From contig MU657234.1 in assembly GCA_026770575.1 (NCBI GenBank), forward strand, positions 37,844 to 101,843: DNA of 64,000 nucleotides. The letters run 5' to 3'. The translations under genes were made by a program, and so were the position numbers. A model generated the notes under the pieces. The model saw only the letters and a list, made by a program, of their open reading frames with translations, had not been told where the DNA came from and did no database searches. The DNA comes from Pelagophyceae sp. CCMP2097. Taxonomy: Eukaryota; Sar; Pelagophyceae. Below, piece by piece: positions 19,513 to 29,287 of the stretch (the stretch's first letter is position 1; each line of letters begins with the position of its first letter).

Positions 19513-22500
19513 ATGCGCGATGCACGTCTCAAGCGCGCGACGCCTCGTAGGGAGCACCTCGTCGCGAGCGCGGGCTCGGGCGACGTCGTCCGGCTCCGGG
19601 CCGCGATCAAGGACGCCCTCGCCCAGGTGTCGCACTCGAAGAAGGGGGTGCCCCCGCTCGACGTCCGCAGCGACACGAGCGGATACGGTGCGTTTTTCAC
19701 AAGAGCCTCGTCGAGACCCTTGCGCCGGCCGGCCCTCTAGCGGATTCCTGCAGCCCGAAGAGACGCGTGCAATAGGTGACACGGCTCTGGTCTCCGCGTG
19801 CCGCCGCGACCACACGGAGTGCGCGCGCGAGCTCCTCGCCCAGGGCGCCGACCCGAACGCGTGCTCTCGCGACGGCTCGACGCCGCTCTGCGCCGCCTCG
19901 GTGCGTGCTCCTCGTCGAAAGGACGCGCCTCTTCCCTCGCGGCAGAGAGCACGCGTTGCCGGGTCGTCTCCGCTCCCGACGAGTTTCGAGGTGCCTCGTG
20001 TGTCCTTCCGCGACACGCGCAAAACCAGGCGGGAGGCTACGTGAAGACGGTGGAGCTGCTGCTCATGTCGGGCGCGTCGGTCGCGCTGGGCTCGTCGGTG
20101 GTGCACTCGAGCTGCGCGCTCTTCCTCGTCGACGAGAACCCGGCGATGCGGCAGCGGGGAATGACGGGCTCGCCGCTGGTGCACGCGCTGGCGGCCGACT
20201 CGGTGCCCGTCATCGAGCTGCTGCTGCGCTGGGGCGCGGTGCCCGTGGCGGGCAACTGCGCCGAATTCGGCAAGGGCCGGTTCTATGAGATGCTCGCGTT
20301 CTGCGAGAAGACGATGGACAAGAGCCGGAGCGGCATGGTCGACGAGGACGTGGTCTACCCGCAGCAGCAGTCGCAGCAGCAGAAGAAGGCGCAGAACGAC
20401 GAAAACTCGCTGCCGCGCGTCCGCTTCGAGGTCCTCGGGGCCCTCGGCGCCGTCGTCGCGGCCCCGCGGTCCGGCGTCATGCGGTCGCTGGCCAAGTTCG
20501 AGGTGACCGTCACGCGCGACTTTGAGCGTAAGCGGCGCTACGCGCTCCTCTGGCGCTGCGAGCTGCTGCTCTTCCAGGCGGGCCTCACCGACGTCCTTGA
20601 CACCAGGTCGGGCCTCAACCTCGACCAACTCGAGGACGACGACTCGGAAAGCTGGCTCAACCAGATGCCCGTGCCGACGGTGCCGTCGGGCAAGGGCGTC
20701 GTGCTTCCGGGCATCCACACGGCGATCAAGGCTTGCGAGAAGTGCATCGTGAACTGCCGCATCCTCGCCGGCGAGGCGCCGGCGAGCGAGCTCAAGGCCA
20801 AGTCGCTGGCCGCGGAGTTGAACCGGCTCGACGCGGTCAGGTTCTTTTCGGACCTTAAGGGGCTCACGTACCGCGACCTTGTCGTCTACTACGAGTGCAT
20901 GGCGCTGGAGCGGCTCAAGAACCTCGTCGAGAAGATGGAGGGCGTCCTCAATGGGACCACCAGGTTCAAGGGCAGCAAGGTGGCCAACGGCGTGGTGCGC
21001 GACGAAATGCTGAAGCTGTCGCATTTTTCGATGCGGCTCATCCTCGACGATTGCGACCACGCCGCCAACAACGAGTGGCTCAAGTCGCTGCGCGGGCGCA
21101 TGGCCGTCGCCGGCGGGCGGCTCTCGGAGAAGGTCGAGGCGGCGCAGCGCGACGCGCTGGCCCACGGCGGCTACCTGAAGACGCTGCTGGGCCTCACCGG
21201 CGAGCCCGACGAGGCGCTCGCGCAGCAGCTCGAGCTGACCCTGCTCGCGGGCGGCAAGATCCGCACCATGGAGAGCACCGTCGCGCAGCAACTCCGGCTC
21301 GCCAAGGAGCTCGACAGGGCTGAGGAGGCCCAGGCGGTCAAGGCGCCGCCGCCGCCGACGCCGTTGGCCAAGGGTTTTCTCAACAAAAAGGAAAAGGCGG
21401 AGAAGTACGCGGACGTGCCCGACGTGCCTTCGGCGTCGTCGGAGGCGCAAAAGGCGGCCGAGGCCGCGCGCGCCGCGGAGCGCGCCGCGGAGGCGGCGCG
21501 CGCCGAAGAGGCGGCGGCGCGTTCCCGCCAGGCGGACGAGGCGTCGGCGGCGTCGGAGGCGGTGCGCAAGGAGAAGCTGCAAAAGGAGCGCGACGTGGAG
21601 AAGAAGCGGCAGAAGGAGGTGAAGAAGAAGCGCGACGAGGAGGCGGCCAAGGCGCGCAAGCTCGCAGAGTCGTGGGTCAAGGCGGAGACGGCGTTTCGCG
21701 ACCTGGAGAAGCGGCCCATCGCAGAGCAGCGCAACGGCCGCGAGTGGGACCGCATCCGCAGCGACCTCGGCGTCGAGGCGACGGAGTCGGACAAAGAAGA
21801 CGACGACGACGGCGTGGACGTGTCGGCCGCGGAACTGCGCGTCGACGACGCCGACGCCCGGCTCCCGCGCGAGGACTGGGAGATGCACCCGGACCTCCTC
21901 ATCACGGGCCGCGTCCTCAAGTGGCTCGAGAAGCACGGCGCGAACGTCCGGGAGACGAAGGCGCACGGCGCGCTCGCGGCGGCGATGCTCGAGCGGCTCT
22001 CGGCCATTTCGCGGGGCGACGCCGTGTCGCGGCGGCGGTCGACGGAGTTCGACCTGGGCCTCGGCGGCGAGGAGCTGTGGTCGTCGCGCCTGGGCGCGTT
22101 CGTCGTGCTCTGGTCGCGGCACGACGTCGACAAGAAGAGCCAGCCGCTCGTCTGGCGCGTCGAAAAGGTCGGGTCGCGCGAGGTCGCCGCGCTGGAGATG
22201 ATCGCCCACTCGCTGCGGCGGCGCGCGGACCACGTCGCGCTGGAGATCGCGGCGGACTCGTCGTCGAACGGCGACGACGCCGTCTGGCTCGCGCCGGGGA
22301 CGAACCGGCCGCTGCTGCTGCACGTCCTCGCGGCCAACGCCATGTCCGGCGGCGACGTGGGCGCCGAGCTGGACCGCATCCAGTGGCGGCCACCGTTCCG
22401 GCTGACGACGCGAGAGAGCGAGGCGCTCGGCCACCGCGGCGCGCCGGCGATGGTCCTCGGGCGGTCGGGCACGGGCAAGACGCTCATTATGGCCGAGCGC

Positions 22501-25500
22501 ATCCGGCGCGACCGCGAGTCCGAGCCCGGGTCGCGCATCCTCTTCGTCGCGCGGTCGTACCGCCTCGCGGACCACGTCGCCCGGGAGATTTGCCAGAGCG
22601 AGGCGCACCAGCAGGTCGCGCGGGCCGTCAAGCCGAAGCAGGCCGACATCGCCGCGCTCCTCGGGGGCGACGCCCCGGCGGGCAAGGGCAAGAAGAACGG
22701 CGGACCGCGGGCCGCGGTCGACCGGTCCGAGTACGTGCTGACGAACGAGGAGCTGCTGTCGGTCCTCGAGCACAAGGTCGCGGGCGAGTCGGAGGACTGG
22801 GAGCCGGCGGCGCGCTGCGACCTGCCCAAGTTCTCCGACGACTTTTGGCTCCGCGGCGGCGGCGAGGCGCGAACGCAGGACCGCAAGGGCCCGAAGAAGG
22901 AGACGCAGCCGCTGCTGCCCAACATTTGCTGGGAGCAGATCCAGTCGCACATCAAGGGGTCGACGAAAGCGGCGCTGCTGGGCCGGCCGCTGAGCCGCGA
23001 GGAGTACCTCTCCTCCATCGGCGCGCGGCGCGCGGGCAACCTGACGGCGCCCGAGCGCGAGACGGTCTACAGCGTCTACGAGTGCTACAACAGCTGGCTT
23101 CTCGACTCCATGCTCTGGGACGACTCGGACCGCGAGGTGAAGCTCGTGCAGCGCATCCTCGCCGACGGCTGGGTCCCGTCGGCAGACGGCGTCGTGCGGG
23201 CGCCGGCGGACTTTTGCTACTGCGACGAGGTGCAGGACATGACGCAGGCGACGCTGGTGCTACTGCTGCTCTGCGCGGGCAACCGGCCGGACCGCCTCTT
23301 CGTCGCGGGCGACACGGCGCAGGCCATCCACGAGGGCGTCTCCTTCCGCTTCAACGACCTGCGCCAGGCCGTGTACGACCTGCACATTGAGATTGCGGGC
23401 CGGTCCGCGTTCCACAAGGACGACGGGCCCGGGAGCGAGGCCAAGTCGAAGCTTGCGGCGTCGCGGCACGTGACGCTAACGCGCAACTACCGGTCGCACG
23501 CGGGCATCCTCCGGCTGGCCAACGCGACGCTTGACCTGCTCAAGCACTCTTTCCGCGACGCTTTGGACGTCATCGAGCACGACGACGGCTTCGCCGCGGG
23601 GCCGCGGCCGCTCGTCGCGACGAGCGAGCGCGCGGTGGCAATCCTCGAGCGCGACCGCCACGCGCACGCGCTGCTGCGGTCGGAGCCGCTGCGCGCGGCG
23701 CGCGCGCGGTCCGCGCTCGACGCCGAGGCGACCAAGGAGGCGCACGCGTCGCACGCGAAGCGGCTGGACAAGGGCCGCGGCGAGCACGAGCTCTTCGAGC
23801 GGCTCATCGTCGAGCGGAACCGCATCTACACCGACGCGGCGCTGACGGAGGTCATCGAAGCCGCCGTCGACGCCGATTTTGCGGCGACGCGCAAACGCCG
23901 CGAGGCGCGGCGCCGCGCCGCCGAGGCGCGGGACTTTAGCGCGCGCCTGGCCCGGGCGCAGGCGCTGCTTGTCAACGCGAACAACCGGACGTGCGACGCG
24001 CTGCGCCTGACGGTGCACGTCGCGCGGCGCTGCGAGCTGATCCGCGCCGCCGTTTCGGCGCACGACGCCGACGTTGCGCAGGCGGCGGGCGGCACGGCGC
24101 CGCCGCCGCCGCCGCCGTCGGACGCGGACCAGGCGCGGTGGGCCGTGCACGCGGCCATGGTGCAGCTCGAGGACATGAAGCTCTTCTTCAAGCGCGTGTC
24201 GCACATCGACGGCGCGGCGGTGGCGCACTACGTCGGGCTCTGCCGCGCGGAAGAGGTGGAGATCGGCGACATCCCCGTCCTGCGCTGGCCCGAGCCCGGC
24301 GACAAGGACCAGTCCAACGACTGGATCGACATTGGCTTTGGCGAGGTGGACAAGGACGTGATCAACGAGCTCAAGGAAGTCTACTTCAACGTGACCAATG
24401 ACGTGCGGCCCCTCGATTTGCCGGGCGGTTTAGCGCCCGTCGTGGCGCCGCTCGGGTCGTACTACACGCGCCTCGAGCTGGCGATGCCGCGCGTCGACAA
24501 GCGCGCGTTCAACCACGTCAAGCTCGACGTCCCCGCGCCCTTTTCCGGCGACGACGGTGACGACGGCTACAAGACCGACGGCAGGCACGTCGACGACGAC
24601 GCGCGCGAACAGCGCGTCGCCGAGGCGCGCCAGGCCAAGATCGCCGAGCTGCTGAAGCGCGAGGGCGCCAACGCGGACAAGTTCCACGAGCACCACGCGC
24701 AAAAGCGCAAGCAGCAGAAGCAGAAGAAGAAGAAAAACGCGGACCAGGCCGACGACTCACCGGGGGCCGCCGCCGCCGCCGGCGACCTCAACAAGGACCT
24801 CGAGGCCATCCACGCGCACGCCAAGAAGGACCTCGACGCCGCCGCGTACGAGACGTATGACATCTGCAACAACCACGAGATCGAGTCGCGCACCTTCAGC
24901 ATCGCAGAGTACAAGGGCCTCGAGAACGAGACGATTGCGCTCGTTGACTTTTTCGGTGAGCGCCCTTCTGCCGCGGGCCTTTGCGGCCCAGAAAGACGCG
25001 CCCGGAAAGACGCGCCATCCGCGTAGGCGGCGCGACGCCCGAGGTGGCCGCCGGGTGGAAGGCGCTCTTCGCGGCGGCGAACTCGGCCGACGAGACGACG
25101 CGCAGGTCCAAGTTTGAAGAGGCGGGCAAGTGCCGCACGCTCGAGCGCGACATCAAGCTGCTCTACACGGCGCTGACGCGGTCGCGGTCGCGCCTCATCG
25201 TCATCGAGCAGAACCCGGGCGCCGGCGCGGCACGCGGCGCCATTGCGTGGTTCCTCCGGCAGGACGAGCGCCGCGGCCACACGCTCGCGGAAAAGTACGC
25301 GCGCGACGCTGACGACGACGGCAGCAGCAAGGGCGGCGTGCTCCTCGTGCCCGACGAGTGGCGGTCGCGCGGCTGCCTCCGCGCGCGCACCGCCGAGAAC
25401 GCGGTGACGGATCAGGACCGCAAGAACAACCTCGAGTCGGCCGCGCGCGCCTTCGCCAGCGCCGACGACAAGATCCTCGCCGACCGCTGCGCCGCCCAGA

Positions 25501-25808
25501 TGCTGTCCATCGACCTGCACGCCTCGCAGCGCCCGCCCTGCGAAAACGGGCGGCCTTCGAGAGCCAACGGGGCTTGCTCCCCGCGAAGGTCCGCGCGCCA
25601 CGCCCGCCCGCGTAGGCTCCGCCAAGTCCAGGCGCGCCAGTCGGCTGGCGGCGACATGACGGACAACTCGAAGAAGGCGGCGGACGCCGTCGCCACGTGC
25701 ATCTCGAGCCTCGCGCTCCACGAGGCCGTCCTCCTCGCCCGCGCCTCGAAGAACGAGCCGCTCGCCGCAAAGCTCGAGGCCTTCCTCCGAAAGAAGACCA
25801 TGGCCTGA
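19513..25808 (+). CDS. Ankyrin-SF1 (UvrD-like) helicase, TRANK1-type
   Basis: Exons 19513-19687, 19776-19900, 20029-24955 and 25027-25808 encode about 2002 residues with consistent phases. Ankyrin repeats occupy about residues 40-190 (DTALVSACRRDHTECARELL, GGYVKTVELLLMSGASV). A charged coiled coil follows (about 560-660). The helicase has a Walker A GRSGTGKT near residue 910, a Walker B FCYCDEVQDMTQATL near 1165, the motif TRNYRSHAGILRLAN and a final LLYTALTRSRSRLIVIEQ (motif VI). The layout resembles the TPR/ankyrin protein TRANK1 and other SF1A helicase proteins of eukaryotes. ATP-dependent nucleic-acid activity is expected from intact motifs; the process is unknown. A further small intron near 25550-25615 is possible. 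Confidence 0.8.
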
Positions 25809-26039
25809 CCGGTTTAATTCGGCCCCCGGGGCGGAGAAAAGCCGCCCTCTCGGGGTCTAAAGGCATCGAGGCGCATCACGACCGACGCCGGGGGTTTAGG
25901 GGTGCGAGCTGGGGGTATGCTGGGGTTACTGGGGCCCAGGGGGTTGCGGCTCGGCAGCGCCGGCCGCGGAACTGCACGATTTCTGGCGACACATCCGCGT
26001 CGCAAGAACTCTCGAGGCGCGCCGTCGACGCGCGTCCGC

Positions 26040-27431
26040 ATGGCGTCGGTGTACCGCGAGGCGGCGCGCGTCTACGCCGAGGTGGAGAGCGGCCGGTCGT
26101 CGTTGAAGAAGGCGGCCTTTGCCTCGAAGAGCCCGCAAAAGTGCGTGGCCCTCGTCGCGGAGACGCTCAAGCGGCGAGACGCGCTGGCCTACGCCATCAA
26201 GAAGTGCAAGGTCCGGGCCGGCGACCAGCGGCGCGACGCGTGCATGCTCATGCTCGCGACGTACGACGCCGTCGCGGGCAAGGGCCTGCCCAAGGGCGGC
26301 GGTGTGCTGCTGCGCGCCGTGCGCGAGAAGCTCGACGCTTTGAAGGCGGCGTACCACGAAAAGTGGGTCGAGCCGGAGCCCGTGGCGGAGGAGGACCTGC
26401 TGCCGCGGTACATCCGCTGCAACCCTTTGCGCGGCGCCAGCCGCGAGTCGGTCCGCGCTGCGCTCCGCGACGAGTACGGCGCCGACGACGACTTTGAGGC
26501 GAGCGTCGTCGACGACGCCGTCGTGGCCGACCTGCTCTGCCTGCCGCGGTCCTGGGCGAAGCGCGTCCACGGTGGCCACGACCTAGTCATCTCGGGCCGT
26601 GTCGTGCTCCAGGACAAAGCGTCGTGCTTCTCGGCGGCGGCGCTGTTCGAGGACGTCCCCTTGGAGTGGCGCGGCGACGTCCTCGACGCGTGCGCCGCGC
26701 CGGGGAACAAGACGACGCACGCGGCCGCGCTGCTCGCGGGCCGCGGCGCCGTCGTGGCCCTGGACCGCGACGCGCGGCGCCTCGCGCTGCTGCGGAAGCG
26801 CGTCGACCAGGCCGGCGGCGCGAAAATCGTCGAGGCGCGCCTCGACGACTTCCTCACCGTCGACGCCGCCTCGGTGCCGAACGTGCGCGCCATCCTCCTT
26901 GACCCCTCGTGCTCCGGCTCGGGCATGGTCGGCCAGGGCCCCGAGCGCGCGGCGGCCGAGGGCGAGGCGGACGCGGCGGCGCGCCTCGAGTCACTGGCGG
27001 CGTTCCAGCGCGAGGCGCTGGGCCACGCGCTTTCCGACTTTCCGAACGTGGACCGCGTCGTCTACTCGACGTGCTCCGTCCACGACGTGGAGAACGAGGA
27101 CGTCGTCTCGCGCGCCCTCGCCACGCACCGAGGCGAGTTCCGCGTCGAGCCCTGCCTCCGCGGCTGGGCCCGCCGCGGCCGCGCGCACGCCGGCCTCACG
27201 GCGGCAGAGTCGGCCTGCCTCGTCCGCGCCGACGCCCGCGAGGACCGCACAAACGGCTTCTTCGTCGCCCTCTTCGTCCGCATCTCCGCGACGAGCAACA
27301 AGCGCAAGGCTGCGCCCGACGGCGGCGACGACGACGACGGCGACGCGCCGACGGCGACGGCGCGCAACCTCCGGCGCAAGCTCAAGCGGCAAAAGGCCAA
27401 GCTCCGCGCCGCTCCCGGGCCCAGCCTGTAA
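26040..27431 (+). CDS. NSUN5: 25S/28S rRNA m5C methyltransferase NSUN5/Rcm1
   Basis: The CDS has 463 codons from ATG 26040, preferred over the earlier in-frame start at 25902 because MASVYREAARVYAEVESG matches the family N-terminus. The SAM motif is LDACAAPGNKTTHAAALL. The two catalytic cysteines lie in LLDPSCSGSGM and VVYSTCSVHDVENEDV. The C-terminus carries NGFFVALFVR and then a basic tail. Rcm1/NSUN5 methylates one cytosine of large-subunit rRNA. With TSR3 and RRN3 it adds to a set of ribosome-biogenesis genes here, but they are not co-transcribed. It starts 230 bp after the helicase gene on the same strand. Confidence 0.88.
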   Translation: MASVYREAARVYAEVESGRSSLKKAAFASKSPQKCVALVAETLKRRDALAYAIKKCKVRAGDQRRDACMLMLATYDAVAGKGLPKGGGVLLRAVREKLDALKAAYHEKWVEPEPVAEEDLLPRYIRCNPLRGASRESVRAALRDEYGADDDFEASVVDDAVVADLLCLPRSWAKRVHGGHDLVISGRVVLQDKASCFSAAALFEDVPLEWRGDVLDACAAPGNKTTHAAALLAGRGAVVALDRDARRLALLRKRVDQAGGAKIVEARLDDFLTVDAASVPNVRAILLDPSCSGSGMVGQGPERAAAEGEADAAARLESLAAFQREALGHALSDFPNVDRVVYSTCSVHDVENEDVVSRALATHRGEFRVEPCLRGWARRGRAHAGLTAAESACLVRADAREDRTNGFFVALFVRISATSNKRKAAPDGGDDDDGDAPTATARNLRRKLKRQKAKLRAAPGPSL

Positions 27432-27606
27432 AAAACGTGAACCGCCCGAGAGCCGCGTGCGCGCTCGTGGTCTCCGTCGATCGAGACCGTCGGACGTCGG
27501 ACCGAAGGAGAGCGCTTCAAGTTTCGGACTGCAACCTTCTGGAACAGGAATCTTCTAGAGGCCAGTGGAGGCTTCCTCGAAAAAAGAGAGCCGCCGCGCC
27601 ACACGC

Positions 27607-28245
27607 ATGCAGGTGCCGGCGGCATGGGTATGGCAGGGGCCGGATGACGACGAGATGGCCGACCCGGGCCGGCCTCTGGATGCGACGAGGATGATGGAGG
27701 TCGAGCCGTCTTCCATCGCGCACCGTCGGAGGGGGCGGCCCCGGCGCGTGCGGCGCTCCGCCGCGCGGGACCCGGCGCCGCGCGCCGCGAGCACGCTCTC
27801 GAGGTCGCCGAGCAGCGCGCATTCGCGCTCGTCGTCGTCGTCGCGCCGATCGCGGTCCTCGCGCTCGCGCTCACGCTCTCCCCCGCGGTCCGGCTCGCGC
27901 GGCTTGCGCTCCGGCTCGCGTTCGTCATTGTCGTCGTCCTCTTCCTCGGCGGCATCGTCGTCGGCGTCGGCGCCCGGGAGGCGCGCTCGCGTCGGGTCGT
28001 TCGACGCCGACGCCGCAGCGGCGCGACGTGGATCGCGGCGGCGTCGTGGATACTCGCGCCCGCGCTCGCGCTCGCGGTCGCGGTCGCGGTCGCGGAGCCC
28101 CTCTGGCCGGCGGCGCGCGAGCCGGCTCGGAAGGACGCCGGGGCGCGCCAGGCCGCACGCGCCGGAGCGCCGCCGGAGCGCGCGGCTGCTCGAACAGCGC
28201 CGGAGAACGACTGCCGCGGCTCGCCGCGGGGGCATCGCCTCGTGA
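27607..28245 (+). CDS. RS-rich reading frame (strand ambiguous)
   Basis: From ATG 27607 the plus frame encodes SR-protein-like sequence: SRSSSSSRRSRSSRSRSRSP, a Ser run, then RPRSRSRSRSRSRSPSGRR. The opposite strand is also open over 27555-28268 with its own ATG and encodes RDRDRDRERERG and EREREREDRDRRDDDDERE, the complementary low-complexity pattern. Codon third positions are G/C on both, so the strand cannot be decided by eye. RS domains mark splicing factors, but no RRM is seen next to it. It may be an exon of a larger gene or plain simple sequence. Confidence 0.35.
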   Translation: MQVPAAWVWQGPDDDEMADPGRPLDATRMMEVEPSSIAHRRRGRPRRVRRSAARDPAPRAASTLSRSPSSAHSRSSSSSRRSRSSRSRSRSPPRSGSRGLRSGSRSSLSSSSSSAASSSASAPGRRARVGSFDADAAAARRGSRRRRGYSRPRSRSRSRSRSRSPSGRRRASRLGRTPGRARPHAPERRRSARLLEQRRRTTAAARRGGIAS

Positions 28246-28600
28246 TGCACCCGACGCGCAGAGACCATTCATAAAGCATCGGCAGGTTTACTTCTGCGGC
28301 GCGAAGACCGGCTGCACACCTCTCCCACCGCGGTGCCAAGCGTCCAGGCGGGTGGCTCCCCGACCCTCGGTGGCGCGCAGTCCGGAGAACGCCTTTGAGT
28401 GTGGGGAGGTCGCTGCGTATGGCTCGCCGTGATGTCATGTTGGGCGTGATGGGGCCCCAAAGATGGACGCAAAGTCACGGTGCTTCGTTTGCTATTCAAG
28501 TTGCTTAAATCTGTTCGGCGATTGACCCAGTGTGGGTGGAGTCTCTCTTTGAGCCCGCGGTGCGCACGTGTGCGCAAAAGTGGTCACGCCTCGTGCGCCG
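28246..28600. other. Intergenic, no recognised gene
   Basis: About 355 bp upstream of the small membrane protein; no coding signal noted. Confidence 0.5.
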
Positions 28601-28957
28601 ATGCCTCGGGACTCCGCGGGGCCGCCGGACGGCGTCGACCTTCTGGCGGGCGTCCACGGGCGGATTCGGACGATTTTCGAGGCCGAGGACGAACCCGGTC
28701 CCGCCGCCGCACCCGCCGTCGAGTTCGCAGGCCCGGCGGTCGTGCTCGTCACGTCGAAGCAGTACCTGTTCCTAGCGCTCAACCTCCTCGCCTCGATTGG
28801 CTTCTTGATGATCGTCTACCGCGACTACAAGGCGTCGCGTGTCCAGGTGGCCGACGAGGAGCTATTGGCCCAGGTCACCGTGGACAAGCGCAGCAAGCGG
28901 CTCAAGGGCGCCGAGCGCAAGGCGGCCAAGGGCGCCGCCGGCAGGAAGACCGACTGA
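28601..28957 (+). CDS. Small single-span membrane protein, unknown
   Basis: ATG 28601 begins 118 residues. An N-terminal soluble part is followed by one strong membrane span (YLFLALNLLASIGFLMIVY) and a basic C-terminus (VDKRSKRLKGAERKAAKG). No family is recognised. Codon use (G/C third positions) matches neighbours. The in-frame GTG at 28568 was not used. From 28958 to 29287 nothing else is seen. Confidence 0.5.
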   Translation: MPRDSAGPPDGVDLLAGVHGRIRTIFEAEDEPGPAAAPAVEFAGPAVVLVTSKQYLFLALNLLASIGFLMIVYRDYKASRVQVADEELLAQVTVDKRSKRLKGAERKAAKGAAGRKTD

Positions 28958-29287
28958 CGCCGGCACACGGCGACTCCGGCGACCCCGCGGGAGGGACGGC
29001 CGCCGCTCGCGCCGCGCTGCTCGCTCCGCCCGCTATTTTAACGAGGGTCGTTTAGTCATACGCAACGATGCATTGGGGGGCAGTAGTCTGCGAGGGTCCC
29101 GAGCCCGCCGCCGCTGTGTTTTGCCCCCGGGGCATCTGGGACGCACGCGCGCGCCAGGTGCACCTGCAAGAAAGCCGAGGGGGTGTCCCATTATGCACGT
29201 CGCAGAAATTGCATGGGTGCAGTCGGGAGGGAGGCCGCATCGCCGGCGTCGCCAGAAAAAACGAGACGATTGCTGTGGTCGTGACCG

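Noticed and set aside
19435..22950. 1171-codon minus-strand open frame
   Set aside because: Antisense to the helicase gene whose plus frame has intact motifs. The minus product is Leu/Arg-rich without conserved sequence.
21171..23039. 622-codon minus-strand and 572-codon plus-strand (21672-23390) frames
   Set aside because: Shadows of the same helicase exon in other frames; no family signal.
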